DNA of 64,000 nucleotides from Streptomyces sp. NBC_01408 (GCF_026340255.1 NZ_JAPEPJ010000001.1:2783001-2847000), one strand, 5' to 3'. Counted from the stretch's first letter, positions 27,812 to 36,100 are shown. Program-made: numbers and translations. The notes: generated from the sequence alone by a model not told the origin.

Positions 27812-28152
27812 CCGACCCCGGAGACAAGTCCGGAGGTACCGGTGGGGACCAGGCCCTTGCCTTCCTCAAGGTGATGGGAGACGCCCGCGCGTTCGACATG
27901 ACCCCCTCGACCACCGTGGACCCGGGCTGGCACTCGTTCGCCCTGCACACGCAGGCGTACCGCTCCTGGTGTCTGGAGCAGTTCGGGTACTTCCTCGACC
28001 ACGAGCCGAAGGCCACTGTCCGCACGCGGCCCCTGATCGGCTCCGTGGTGGACCGCGTCCGGGCCGCCGGGTTCCACGTGGATGAACGCCTGTGGGGCGC
28101 CTCGAAGGACTGCAATCCGCCCGCCTGCTGTGGTGACGGCGACGGCCGCTGA
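27808..28152 (+). CDS. Glycine-rich-domain (GRDP-like) small protein
   Basis: 114 residues. The segment VDPGWHSFALHTQAYRSWCL, then GYFLDHEP, matches the pattern of the GRDP-like family (PF07173-type: W-H-F-L-T-Y-C ... H-P), though it is short and ends with a Cys-rich CNPPACCGDGDGR tail. Function of bacterial members is unknown. The ATG at 27808 overlaps the previous stop (ATGA) and has GGGAGGAGG 8 nt upstream. A hairpin after its stop probably ends the transcript. Confidence 0.6.
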   Translation: MTDPGDKSGGTGGDQALAFLKVMGDARAFDMTPSTTVDPGWHSFALHTQAYRSWCLEQFGYFLDHEPKATVRTRPLIGSVVDRVRAAGFHVDERLWGASKDCNPPACCGDGDGR

Positions 28153-28167
28153 TCCCGTCTAGGAGAC

Positions 28168-28200
28168 GAGCCTCGGGTGCGGCCAATGCGCCCGGGGCTC
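28168..28200 (+). terminator. Hairpin after the GRDP-like gene
   Basis: A stem GAGCCTCGGG (28168-28177) with CCCGGGGCTC (28191-28200), one G-T pair, 13-nt loop. It lies 16 bp after the stop of the coupled three-gene set. Confidence 0.55.
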
Positions 28201-28222
28201 ACCCCGAACAGAGGTATGGCGC

Positions 28223-28645
28223 ATGCCAGTTGAAGAGACCCTGTCTGGACAGGGCAGAGTCACGGTGTTCAGGATGTTCGGCACCGTCTTCGGCTACACC
28301 ACACACTCCCTTGACGACCGGAACCTCGGGGAAGTCGCCGTGGTCGGCCCCCTGACCCCTGGTGTCGGGCGGGGCCGGTTGTGGCAGATGGCCCGGACGA
28401 TGTGTCGTCCTTCCGAAGGGGAGGGCGAGCATGCCCGCTGGATCATGGCGCAGGCGAACCGCTCGTTCATCTGCGGTAGCGACGTGGTGGTGAAGTTCCC
28501 CCGGGGCGCGTGGAAGCTGGCACGGGGCAAGCGCGCCGACCTCGGCGGCTACTGCAACCGCGAGCACCTCTGGACAGGGGCCTTGACTGTTGAAGAGGTC
28601 ACCCCGGACCAGGTGGCGGCCTACGAGTCGATCTACCAGGCGTAG
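28223..28645 (+). CDS. Island hypothetical protein
   Basis: 140 residues, no family recognised. Soluble, mixed: GRVTVFRMFGTVFGYTTHSL then VAVVGPLTPGVGRGRLWQMA and a basic WKLARGKRADLGGY region; three cysteines. The ribosome site before the ATG at 28223 is weak (AGAGGTATGG). Coding is supported by third-position GC and by its place in line with the other island genes. Confidence 0.55.
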   Translation: MPVEETLSGQGRVTVFRMFGTVFGYTTHSLDDRNLGEVAVVGPLTPGVGRGRLWQMARTMCRPSEGEGEHARWIMAQANRSFICGSDVVVKFPRGAWKLARGKRADLGGYCNREHLWTGALTVEEVTPDQVAAYESIYQA

Positions 28646-28863
28646 CTGGAACGAGTTGAGAGAAGCCCCTTCGGTACTCGCAGGTCAAGGCCCCCGCCCG
28701 CGGTGCCATGGAGGGGCCCAACTCACCCACGAGGCACGGGAGTTCATCGAGCCGTACTTGCCGATCGGTAGGTTCGGCCCGTATCCCGCAGGAAGTGCGG
28801 AGATTTCGTGCCCAGACATCGAAGAGTGCCCTTGCTAATCGTGCACGGACAATCATCAGGAGC

Positions 28864-29316
28864 ATGAAGAAGACACTTGCTGTCGCCTCGCTCGCCCTGG
28901 CCGCTGCCTTCGCCTTAGCCTTACCCGCGGCGGCAGACCCAGCTCCCCCTGGGGACACCACTCCCCCCGGGAACACCCCGGCGCTGGGATGCAGTGTGAC
29001 CTTGGTTGACCTCACCAATCCCCCGCTCGGCTTCCCCGTCGAGCAGGTCAGGGACTTGGCGAAGCAGCTGGGCCTGCCCGACCTTCCCACCGTCCTCGGT
29101 GCGGGCTGCGACACACCTCAACCGACCAACCAGGTCGACGGCGTCCACCCCTACCCCCACCCCGGATCCGGCCCGGTCATCCTCCGCAAGGGCGCAAACT
29201 CCTCGACCCAGCAGTACTGCATCAATTCGGTCAGTGTCCTCGTGCCGAGCACGCAGATGCTCACGGTGGTCGGATCGGATTGCCACCTGCAAGCGAACCC
29301 GATCGTCGTCCCCTAG
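28864..29316 (+). CDS. Small secreted protein
   Basis: 150 residues with a clear Sec signal peptide (MKKTLAVASLALAAAFALAL, cleavage after AAA near residue 25). The mature part is Pro/Gly-rich at first (PAPPGDTTPPGNTP), then a compact region with four cysteines likely in two disulfides. No family recognised. The ATG at 28864 is very close to an AGGAG site. It ends 65 bp before the right copy of the island repeat, so it is probably the last island gene. Confidence 0.65.
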   Translation: MKKTLAVASLALAAAFALALPAAADPAPPGDTTPPGNTPALGCSVTLVDLTNPPLGFPVEQVRDLAKQLGLPDLPTVLGAGCDTPQPTNQVDGVHPYPHPGSGPVILRKGANSSTQQYCINSVSVLVPSTQMLTVVGSDCHLQANPIVVP

Positions 29317-29381
29317 GGCCTGTATCTGGTCGTGATCAGAGGGTGGACTGACACCCCCGCCCCACCACCCCGTACCGCAGC

Positions 29382-29420
29382 CCCCCGGCCAACCCTCACC
29401 GGTCGGGGGTTCCTGCTGTC
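29382..29420 (+). repeat. Right copy of 39-bp direct repeat; terminator-like
   Basis: 38 of 39 bases equal the left copy at 25657-25695. It forms the same hairpin (CCCCCGGCC with GGTCGGGGG, one G-T pair) and lies between the convergent ends of the secreted-protein gene and the DUF916-like gene, so it also serves as a terminator. Confidence 0.75.
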
Positions 29421-29428
29421 CGTACCGG

Positions 29429-30481
29429 TCATCTCGCCGCCAGGTGCGGCTGCGGCTGGGGTTGTTGCGGGGTGCGTCGGCGACGGCGGCGCAGGGTGAG
29501 GAGGGCCAGGGCGAGGCCCGTCAGGGTCAGGGCGGCGCCTGCGGCGGGCCAGGGGACGGCCACGAACTCCGCCTCGGAGCGTGAGAACAGGTCGGGGTGG
29601 GTGGTCGCGCCGGCGCTGATCCTCACGGTGACCCAGTCCAGCTGGGGTGCGTCCGGCCACGGTTCGGTCAGCTCCACGCGCTGGCCCGGGAGGAGCACCA
29701 GCTTCAGTTCGCGGGCCGGCCGGTCCAGGACCCGGCGCCCGAACAGTCCCTCGGCGGAGACCGTCACCTTGGGCTCGACGACCACGTTGCCCCGGTTCAC
29801 CAGGGCGTACGAGACGGTGGCGCGGGCGTCGCGGACCCAGGGCAGCAGCGGGGCCGACCGGCTGACCTTCACGTCCTCCACGCTCAGCCCCGGGGTCAGC
29901 GGACCCGGCACCCGGAAGTACAGCCGGGCCCCCACCGAGCGTTTCACCCCGACCTGGACCTTGCCCTCCTTCTGCAGGCCCTCCACGGCGGTGCCCAGGG
30001 CGACGATCCCGCCGACGTGGTCGCCGGGCGTCGCGTCCGCCGGGACCTTCACGGTGAAGGGGATGTCCTTGCGGCCCTTGGCCGGCACGGTGACCGTCTG
30101 CGCCGTCTCCGGCGGCAGCGATATCCAGGTGCCGACGTCCTTGGGCGCGGTCTCCACCGGCAGCAGGGCGAAGGCGCCGCCCGACGGGGTGTTCACGGCG
30201 TCGGTGGCGAAGATCTGGAAGGTCAGGTCCTGGTCGGAGGAGTTCAGGACCGTCGCACTGTCGCTGACCGTGGTGCCGGCCGCGCCCTGGTGGAAGAAGT
30301 ACGCGCGGTCGGTGACCGGCGCACCGGCCGGGGGCGTGGGGAAGACCCCCCAGGTCCCGTTCTCCGCGGCCGCGGCGGGGCCCGCCGCCGGGAGTAGCAG
30401 CCCCAGCGGGCCGAGGAGACCGAGCAGGCCGAGGAGCAGCCCGTAGCGGAGGGTGCGGGCGGTGCGGGTGCGGGTGCGCAT
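29429..30481 (-). CDS. DUF916-like surface protein with C-terminal anchor
   Basis: 350 residues. Signal peptide (LLLGLLGLLGPLGLLLPA, cleavage near AAAA), two beta-rich domains, then one membrane helix (AAGALTLTGLALALLTL) and a basic tail RRRRRR. The N-terminal domain (FFHQGAAGTTVSDSATVLNS, FQIFATDAV) fits DUF916, the domain found in cell-surface proteins encoded beside WxL-domain proteins in Gram-positive bacteria, where it binds peptidoglycan. The adjacent upstream gene encodes a WxL-like protein, so the pair probably builds one cell-surface complex. A strong 14-bp hairpin lies between them. The start is the ATG at 30481. Confidence 0.8.
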   Translation of the reverse strand: MRTRTRTARTLRYGLLLGLLGLLGPLGLLLPAAGPAAAAENGTWGVFPTPPAGAPVTDRAYFFHQGAAGTTVSDSATVLNSSDQDLTFQIFATDAVNTPSGGAFALLPVETAPKDVGTWISLPPETAQTVTVPAKGRKDIPFTVKVPADATPGDHVGGIVALGTAVEGLQKEGKVQVGVKRSVGARLYFRVPGPLTPGLSVEDVKVSRSAPLLPWVRDARATVSYALVNRGNVVVEPKVTVSAEGLFGRRVLDRPARELKLVLLPGQRVELTEPWPDAPQLDWVTVRISAGATTHPDLFSRSEAEFVAVPWPAAGAALTLTGLALALLTLRRRRRRTPQQPQPQPHLAAR

Positions 30482-30522
30482 GGGCGGTCTCCAGCCGGGG
30501 CCGACGGGGGAAGGGTGGCGCG

Positions 30523-30554
30523 GCGCCGGAGCGCCGCGCCACCCTGGAGGGAGC
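30523..30554 (-). terminator. Intercistronic hairpin between WxL-like and DUF916-like genes
   Basis: A perfect 14-bp stem GGGTGGCGCGGCGC (30523-30536) with GCGCCGCGCCACCC (30541-30554) and a CGGA tetraloop. It probably acts as a partial terminator or RNA stabiliser that sets the ratio of the two products. Confidence 0.75.
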
Positions 30555-30567
30555 GGGGCCGTACGGG

Positions 30568-31863
30568 TCAGGCGATGGAGAAGGTGACCACCGACCGGTA
30601 GGTGTCGGCGAACATGAACGGCGGGAGCTGGATCATCCCCGCGCCGCCGACGGCGAACTCACCACCGGTCAGCTCCTCCCCGCCCGCGGCCTGGGAGGCG
30701 ACCTTCATCGGGGTGTCCGAGACGGCCCCCGGCGCACCGGCGGTGCAGGTGCTCGGGCTGTCCGCGTTGGTCACGGTGCAGGACGGCTGGATGCCGAGCT
30801 GCGCCTTGGCCATGGTGTGGCCGGTCGTCTCGTTCAGGAACGGCGTACGGGTGGCCGTGACGTCCCAGCCGAGCGTGCCGCCGCGGAAGTCCTGGACGGA
30901 CATCGCGGTGAACTGGCCGACGACCGACTGCGGCTTGCCGTTGATGGTCACCTTGCCGAAGCTGACGGCCGGGTTGCCGCTCTGCGGGCCGATGGCCAGC
31001 GGACCGGGCAGCACCTCCACGTCGAGCGGGTTCTTCACGCCCGGCTGGTCCTCCAGGAAGACGAAGTCCTTGTACGGGGTGATCGCCCCGTCGATCCGGA
31101 TCTGGTCGGCCTTCTTGGTGACCGTGACCTCACAGGTCGCGGCGCCCGCCGCGGTGGCCGTGCCGTTGCCGGTGTCGCCGGTCGGTGCGCCCGCCAGCAG
31201 GGCGGAGCAGGTGACGGGCCCGGCCGGGAAGTTGGCGCCGGTGACGGTGACCGGGGTGCCCGCCTTGCCGCTGTTGGGCGTCAGCTTGGTGGTGACCGGG
31301 TCCTTGGGCAGCGCTTCCACGGCGATCGAGCCGAGGGCGGCGCTCGGGCGCGGTGCTGGGACGCAGGTGGTGGTGAAGACCGAACCGGAGAGGTCCGCGT
31401 CGGTCACCGCCAGGTCGAGGGCGACCGGGACGATGGTGCCCTCGCTGCCGTCCGGGATCGTGATGGTGCCCGAGAACGAGGCCGGGTCGAGGGGCTGTCC
31501 GGCCACGACGGTGACCGTCTCGGGCGGGCTGGTGACCACCTGGGTGGTCGTCCCCACCTTGAGGGTGATCTTGGAGGTGTTCACCGTGGTGACGGAGAAG
31601 CTGGGGATCAGCGGGCTCGCGCCCGGGTCGATCGTGATCGGGACGACGTCGCCGGCCTTGGCGCCGTCGGGCAGGGTGACCGTGAAGTTCTGGTTGCCCG
31701 AACCGTCCGGCTGCGGCGCCGGGGCGTCGCAGTTCTCGAAGACGGGGGTGGTCTTGGTCGCGGCCTGTGCGGTCCCCGACAGACCCACCACACCGCCCGT
31801 CAGGGCCAGGGAGAGGGCCCCGGCCCCCGCCAGCACTCTTCGTCTGAGCATTCTCGTACTCAC
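30568..31863 (-). CDS. WxL-domain-like secreted surface protein
   Basis: 431 residues. Signal peptide with basic start RRRVLAG and cleavage after TAQA. Beta-rich mature part with paired Cys, Thr/Gly-rich segments and an IPT/TIG-like stretch (VTTKLTPNSGKAGTPVTVTGANFPAG). The last about 150 residues resemble the WxL domain: GGTLGWDVTAT with a WDV motif, and the terminal TYRSVVTFSIA strand in the position of the second WxL motif. WxL domains attach non-covalently to peptidoglycan. The start is the GTG at 31863 with AAGGAG about 11 nt upstream; the ATG at codon 5 is an alternative. A CCTCCCCCCAC/GTGGGGGAGG hairpin (31894-31921) lies in its leader. Confidence 0.7.
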   Translation of the reverse strand: MSTRMLRRRVLAGAGALSLALTGGVVGLSGTAQAATKTTPVFENCDAPAPQPDGSGNQNFTVTLPDGAKAGDVVPITIDPGASPLIPSFSVTTVNTSKITLKVGTTTQVVTSPPETVTVVAGQPLDPASFSGTITIPDGSEGTIVPVALDLAVTDADLSGSVFTTTCVPAPRPSAALGSIAVEALPKDPVTTKLTPNSGKAGTPVTVTGANFPAGPVTCSALLAGAPTGDTGNGTATAAGAATCEVTVTKKADQIRIDGAITPYKDFVFLEDQPGVKNPLDVEVLPGPLAIGPQSGNPAVSFGKVTINGKPQSVVGQFTAMSVQDFRGGTLGWDVTATRTPFLNETTGHTMAKAQLGIQPSCTVTNADSPSTCTAGAPGAVSDTPMKVASQAAGGEELTGGEFAVGGAGMIQLPPFMFADTYRSVVTFSIA

Positions 31864-32057
31864 AGGGTCGCGACTCCTTCGTCATGACGAACCCCTCCCC
31901 CCACCCGCTGTGTGGGGGAGGCCGAGCCGGTGCGGTGGCCGATATTGACGCGTCGCGGTGATGAGAAGTCAATGGATTGTTTTCGCCCGAAGCACACACA
32001 CATTGATGTCCCATCAGGTCAGGTCCGGCGCGGGAGCTGTCCGTGGGATGGGTGGGA

Positions 32058-32121
32058 CGGGCCGGGCGGGGCGGGCCGGCCGGGCGGGGCGGGCCGGGCG
32101 GGCGGGGCGGGCCGGGCGGGC
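32058..32121 (+). repeat. GGGCCGGGCGGGGC tandem repeat
   Basis: Four imperfect units of 14-18 bp (GGGCCGGGCGGGGC with insertions) in the 3' flank of the protease gene. Very low complexity G/C tract, a likely site of replication slippage. No coding role. Confidence 0.8.
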
Positions 32122-32150
32122 AGCGGTCCGGCCCTGCGCCCGGCGCCCCC

Positions 32151-33317
32151 TCAGCGTGCGGTCGGCGTGTGCAGCAGCAGGTTCGGCGTACCGGCCGGGA
32201 GCGCGGTGATCGCGTCCGGCACGGCTCCGCGCAGCAGTGCCTCGGACACCTGCGCCGGGGTCCGCGCCGCCGTGCCCGCCAGGACCAGCGCGGCGGCGCC
32301 CGCCACGTGCGGGGCCGCCATGGAGGTGCCGGAGGACCGGGCCGTGGCGGTGGCCGAGCCCTTCCAGGCCGAGGTGACGGCCACGCCCGGCGCCGAGAGG
32401 TCCACGCAGGGGCCGTGGTTGGAGAAGGGCGCCCGCCGGTCCTCGGCGTCGGTCGCGCCGACGGTGAGGGCCTGGGGGACGGCCGCCGGGGAACCCCCGC
32501 ACGCGTCCTCGCCGTCGTTCCCGGCGGCCACCGTGACGGTGATGCCGGAGGCGACGGCCCGCTTCACCGCCCTGTCGAGGGCGACACTGCGGGTTCCGCC
32601 GATGCTCATGTTCGCCACCGCCGGGGTGCCCGGGGTCTTGGCGGCGTCCTTCACCAGCCATTCGAGTCCGCCGACCATCGCCGAAAGCCGCGCGGCGCCA
32701 CGGCAGTCGGCCACCTTCACGGCGACGAGCGAGACCCCCTTCGCGACCCCGTACGTCTGCCCGCCCGCGGTCGCCGCGACGTGCGTGCCGTGGCCGTTGC
32801 AGTCCCCGGAGGACCCGAGGAACACGCCGTTGTAGCCGGACCGGGCGCGGCCGCCGAACTCCTGGTGACTGATGTTGATACCGGTGTCCACGATGTAGAC
32901 GGTGACGCCCTCGGCCGTGGTGGCGTACGTGTACGAGTCGTCGAGCGGGAGCCGGCGCTGGTCGATGCGGTCCAGCGGCCAGGGCGCCTGCGGCTGGGTG
33001 CCGGTGGTGTGGAACTCCGTGTCCGGCTCCACGGAGGCCACCCGCGGGTCGGCGGCGAGGACGGCGGCCCGGGCGGCGGTGGTGCGGACGGCGAAGCCGT
33101 GCACCACGGTGTCGTAGACGAGCCCGACCTCGTCCCCCGCCTCCGCCGCCTCGACGGCGAGCGCGCGGGTGGGGGCGCGGGGGGTGCCGTCCGCCAGGAT
33201 CACGACGTAGGGGGCGGTGGGGGTCTCGGCGGCGGCGGTGCGGGGCGGCAGGACGGTGGCCGCCGCCAGCAGGGCGGCGGCCGGGAGGAGCGTGGTCAAC
33301 GCGGTCGATGCGGTCAT
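32151..33317 (-). CDS. Secreted subtilisin-like S8 serine protease
   Basis: 388 residues from the ATG at 33317 (the open frame to 33377 adds an Arg/Pro-rich lead). Signal peptide to about residue 30, then an inhibitor-type propeptide (APYVVILADG ... VASVEPDTEF). The catalytic domain has the triad in order: Asp in YIVDTGIN, His in NGHGTHVAA, Ser in SGTSMAAPHVAG, with oxyanion Asn in AAGNDGEDAC. Several cysteines suggest disulfide stabilisation outside the cell. Complete domain with no C-terminal extension. Extracellular proteolysis for nutrient supply is the probable role. Confidence 0.92.
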   Translation of the reverse strand: MTASTALTTLLPAAALLAAATVLPPRTAAAETPTAPYVVILADGTPRAPTRALAVEAAEAGDEVGLVYDTVVHGFAVRTTAARAAVLAADPRVASVEPDTEFHTTGTQPQAPWPLDRIDQRRLPLDDSYTYATTAEGVTVYIVDTGINISHQEFGGRARSGYNGVFLGSSGDCNGHGTHVAATAGGQTYGVAKGVSLVAVKVADCRGAARLSAMVGGLEWLVKDAAKTPGTPAVANMSIGGTRSVALDRAVKRAVASGITVTVAAGNDGEDACGGSPAAVPQALTVGATDAEDRRAPFSNHGPCVDLSAPGVAVTSAWKGSATATARSSGTSMAAPHVAGAAALVLAGTAARTPAQVSEALLRGAVPDAITALPAGTPNLLLHTPTAR

Positions 33318-33418
33318 GCGGCCGATGCTCGGCGAGCGCTGCCGCGGGCGCGCGGAGGGTGCGCCGAGTGGGCGCACGACACGCCGCCGCAGGGGCTACG
33401 CCGACGGCACGGCAGTGG

Positions 33419-33832
33419 CTACGAGGTGATGGCCCAGCCGCGCATCGAGAAGACGCCCTCGTCGCGCGCGCCGGCCGAAGTGTAGGTGGCCAGGGCGGCC
33501 TCGTTGTCGGTGTCGACGCCCACCCACATGCCGTAGCAGCCGCGCGCCTTCGCCTCCTCGGCAAGCGCCAGGGTCAGGGCGCGGCCGATGCCCAGGCGCC
33601 GGTGCCCCTCGTCGACGGAGAGCTCGTACAGGCACATCTCGGTGCCCTTGTCGGGGTGGGTCATCTCGACGCCGGAGACCATGCCGACGGGTACGCCGTC
33701 CACGTAGGCGAGGAGCATCAGGTGCCCCGGCGCGGCCAGGAAGCGCTCGCACCAGTCGGCGCGGGCGGGGCCGTCGAAAAGACCCTCGGCGGCTTCGAGT
33801 TCGGCGGCGGTACGGGCCCGGCGGATGTCCAT
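33419..33832 (-). CDS. GNAT-family N-acetyltransferase
   Basis: 137 residues from the ATG at 33832; a GTG three codons upstream is possible. GNAT features: YELSVDEGHRRLGIGRALTL with the RxLGIG acetyl-CoA loop, and the C-terminal WVGVDTDNEAALATYTSAGA. The length and the ALATYxxAGxR motif resemble AAC(3)-I-like aminoglycoside acetyltransferases, but many relatives act on other amines, so resistance is only a possibility. Single-gene unit between the protease and the phosphopantetheinyl transferase genes. Confidence 0.82.
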   Translation of the reverse strand: MDIRRARTAAELEAAEGLFDGPARADWCERFLAAPGHLMLLAYVDGVPVGMVSGVEMTHPDKGTEMCLYELSVDEGHRRLGIGRALTLALAEEAKARGCYGMWVGVDTDNEAALATYTSAGARDEGVFSMRGWAITS

Positions 33833-33929
33833 GGCGGCCACGATAACGACGGCACGGAACCCGGGGAATCCGATTTCGGTCCGGCCCGGCGGACGGCGCC
33901 GCGAGCGGTCCGGCGGCCGGGGCGCCGCG

Positions 33930-34628
33930 CTACGCGCGCAGGGCGAGGGCCGCCGCGTAGCCGGTGGGGGCCGGGAGGTCCGTCAGGGTCCAGCCCGGGA
34001 CGCGGGCCGGGGCGGCGCCGGAGCCGACGTACGGGTCGGCCAGGCCGAGCGCCAGCCCGGTGCCCGTGGCCTTGAGGTACGCCTCCTTGCGGGACCACAC
34101 CCGGGCCAGCGCCGTCCGGCGGTCCGGCTCCGGGAGGGCGGTCAGCTCGGCGGTCTCCGCCGGGTGCAGGGTGTTCAGGATGTCGGCGACGGCGGCTGCG
34201 CCGGGGATCCCCTCCACGTCGATGCCGACCGGCACCCCGGCGAAGGCGAAGTAGGCCACGTCCGCGCTGTGCGAGAGGGAGAAGTGGAGCGCGCCGCCGG
34301 CCACGGCGGGACGGCCGTGCGGCCCGCCGCAGCACGGGCAGTCCTCCCGCACCAGGGTGACCTTCTCCGGGGCCAGCCCCAGATAGCCGCCGAGTAGTAC
34401 GCGCAGTCCCACGTGCGAGGCGAGGTAGCGGCGCCGGTCGCCCTCCCGCAACAGCCGCCCCGCCCGGTCGCGTTCGGCCGCGTCCAGCATCGCCGTCGCC
34501 CCGTCGAGCGGGTGCCCGCCGACCACGTCACGCGTGATGTCCAGGGACCACACCGCCGCGTCCGCACCCCTGGGGAGGGCCCCGGTCCGCGGTGCGTCGC
34601 CGTCGAGCTGGTTCACGTATCCGATCAC
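33930..34628 (-). CDS. Sfp-type 4'-phosphopantetheinyl transferase
   Basis: 232 residues, start GTG 34628. It transfers phosphopantetheine from CoA to carrier-protein domains. Motifs: RYLASHVGLRVLLGGYLG, FSLSHSADVAYFAF, GIDVEGI (Mg2+-binding Asp/Glu) and WSRKEAYLKATGTGL. The length and motifs are of the Sfp/AcpT class that activates polyketide or peptide synthetases. Divergent from the type II thioesterase gene with 154 bp between the starts, an unusual pair away from any synthetase in this window. Cys-rich DCPCCGGPHGRP near residue 95 is typical of actinobacterial members. Confidence 0.92.
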   Translation of the reverse strand: MIGYVNQLDGDAPRTGALPRGADAAVWSLDITRDVVGGHPLDGATAMLDAAERDRAGRLLREGDRRRYLASHVGLRVLLGGYLGLAPEKVTLVREDCPCCGGPHGRPAVAGGALHFSLSHSADVAYFAFAGVPVGIDVEGIPGAAAVADILNTLHPAETAELTALPEPDRRTALARVWSRKEAYLKATGTGLALGLADPYVGSGAAPARVPGWTLTDLPAPTGYAAALALRA

Positions 34629-34782
34629 CCGATGAGCCTAGACGAGCGGCCTGCCGGGCGCAGGGGGGTGTCCGCCCGACGGCAGGGCGACCCGGACCGG
34701 GGAGACGCGCGGCGGGTCCCTGGGCGAGACTGCGGTGAGCACGGACAGCCGACCCGACGACCGACCCGAGGTGCGCACGAGC

Positions 34783-35538
34783 ATGACGACAGGCCTGGAC
34801 AGCAACAGGTGGTTCCGCAGGTACCCCGCGACGGCCGCGCCCCGACGCCGGCTGGTGGTCCTGCCGCACGCGGGCGGCTCCGCGAGCTTCTACCACGCCT
34901 GGGGCCGCGCCTTCGACGGTGAGACGGAAGTCCTGGTGGCCGCGTACCCGGGCCGGCAGGAGCGGTTCGCCGAACCGTGCATCGACCGCATGGACGTGCT
35001 CGCCGACGAGGTCACCGCGGCGCTGCTGCCCCTCGCCGGCATACCCCTGACGCTCTTCGGCCACAGCATGGGCGCCTCGCTGGCCTACGAGGTGGCGCTG
35101 CGCCTGGAGGCGCGGCACGCCGTGCGCCCCGCCGCCGTCCACGTGTCCAGCCGCAGGGCCCCGCACCGGCTGACCCAGCGCAACCTCTACCTGGCGGGGG
35201 ACGCGGCCCTGCTCGACGAAGTGCGCATGCTCGGCGGTACCGCCACCGCGCTCCTGGACGATCCGGACGTCCAGGAACTCGTGCTGCCCGCGCTCCGGGC
35301 GGACTTCACCATCGTGGGCACCTACGGCCCGCGCAGCGCCGTCCCGCTCGGCTGCCCCGTCCACGCCTGGATCGGCGACGCGGACCCGAACACCCCGGTG
35401 CGGGAGATGGAGGCCTGGGGCGATGTCGCGCCCCGCGGGTTCCAGCTGCGGGTGCTGCCAGGCGGCCACTTCTACCTGGTCGAGCAGCACGACGCGCTGG
35501 TACGCGGGATCGCGGAGCAACTGGTCCCCGTCGGCTGA
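34783..35538 (+). CDS. Type II thioesterase (GrsT-like)
   Basis: 251 residues from the ATG at 34783, 8 nt after GAGGTG; a GTG at 34735 lacks a ribosome site. Alpha/beta hydrolase of the editing thioesterase class, which removes wrong or stalled acyl groups from carrier proteins. LVVLPHAGGSASFYHAW, GHSMGASLAYE (nucleophile Ser95), GDADPNTP (Asp) and GGHFYLVEQ (His) are all present. No polyketide or peptide synthetase gene is in the window, so it serves a cluster elsewhere or acts with the adjacent phosphopantetheinyl transferase as general housekeeping for carrier proteins. Confidence 0.92.
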   Translation: MTTGLDSNRWFRRYPATAAPRRRLVVLPHAGGSASFYHAWGRAFDGETEVLVAAYPGRQERFAEPCIDRMDVLADEVTAALLPLAGIPLTLFGHSMGASLAYEVALRLEARHAVRPAAVHVSSRRAPHRLTQRNLYLAGDAALLDEVRMLGGTATALLDDPDVQELVLPALRADFTIVGTYGPRSAVPLGCPVHAWIGDADPNTPVREMEAWGDVAPRGFQLRVLPGGHFYLVEQHDALVRGIAEQLVPVG

Positions 35539-35575
35539 CGAGGCCCCCGCGCGGCGGCCGGCCACGCCCCCGGGC

Positions 35576-36100
35576 TCAGCGGCCGGGCGGCTGTACGCCG
35601 CCCCGCCCCGCGGGAGTTCGGGGCGGCGCGCCCGGTGAGGAGGTGCCGTCCGTCCAGGCGTACACGTGCTTGCCGCGCACGGCGACCTGGTATTGGCGGA
35701 CGTCGCGGCACTCGGCGCGTTCCTCGCCGGCGGTGTCGCCGGGCCACCACCGGGCAGCCGGCTTCGGACCGGGCATCGGCTTCGGCGTCCCCGCCGCGCA
35801 CCGGGGGCCGTCCAGCGGGGTCGCCCCGAGCGTGAAGCGGATCAGCCTGGCCTCGCCGCCGGTGTGCACCCGTATTCGGACGTCGGTGGCGTCCCCGGGT
35901 ATCCAGGACGGCAGGACGAACGGGCTCCGCCCCCGGGTCGGCGCGTCGGCGGCGCTCGCGAAACGCCTGCCCTTCTCCTGGAACACCCGCTCGTCGATCG
36001 TCTCGGTCACGGGGTTGGGCGGGAGGTTGGGCAGCGCGAAGGCGGCGCTGGCGAGGGCGCCCAGGATGGCGGCGACGATGACGAGCGGGCGGCGGTTCAT
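35576..36100 (-). CDS. Membrane-anchored or secreted hypothetical protein
   Basis: 174 residues. One N-terminal hydrophobic segment (PLVIVAAILGALASAAFAL) acts as signal or anchor. The exported part has ERVFQEKGRRFASAA, IPGDATDVRIRVHTGGEA and three cysteines, then a Pro/Gly-rich end. No family recognised. The open frame runs much further upstream on this strand into unrelated sequence, but the ATG at 36100 with GGAGGG 3-4 nt before it is the clear start. Convergent with the thioesterase gene (37 bp between stops). Confidence 0.65.
   Translation of the reverse strand: MNRRPLVIVAAILGALASAAFALPNLPPNPVTETIDERVFQEKGRRFASAADAPTRGRSPFVLPSWIPGDATDVRIRVHTGGEARLIRFTLGATPLDGPRCAAGTPKPMPGPKPAARWWPGDTAGEERAECRDVRQYQVAVRGKHVYAWTDGTSSPGAPPRTPAGRGGVQPPGR

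Noticed and set aside
27441..28645. Island genes as a phage defence system
   Set aside because: No nuclease, ATPase, NTPase or other known defence domain is visible in any product; context alone does not support it.
32058..32121. GC-rich repeat as a CRISPR or origin element
   Set aside because: Contiguous 14-18 bp units of one low-complexity sequence without spacers or protein-binding boxes.
33419..33832. Aminoglycoside resistance gene
   Set aside because: Only general GNAT motifs are seen; the similarity to AAC(3)-I is too weak to name a resistance function.
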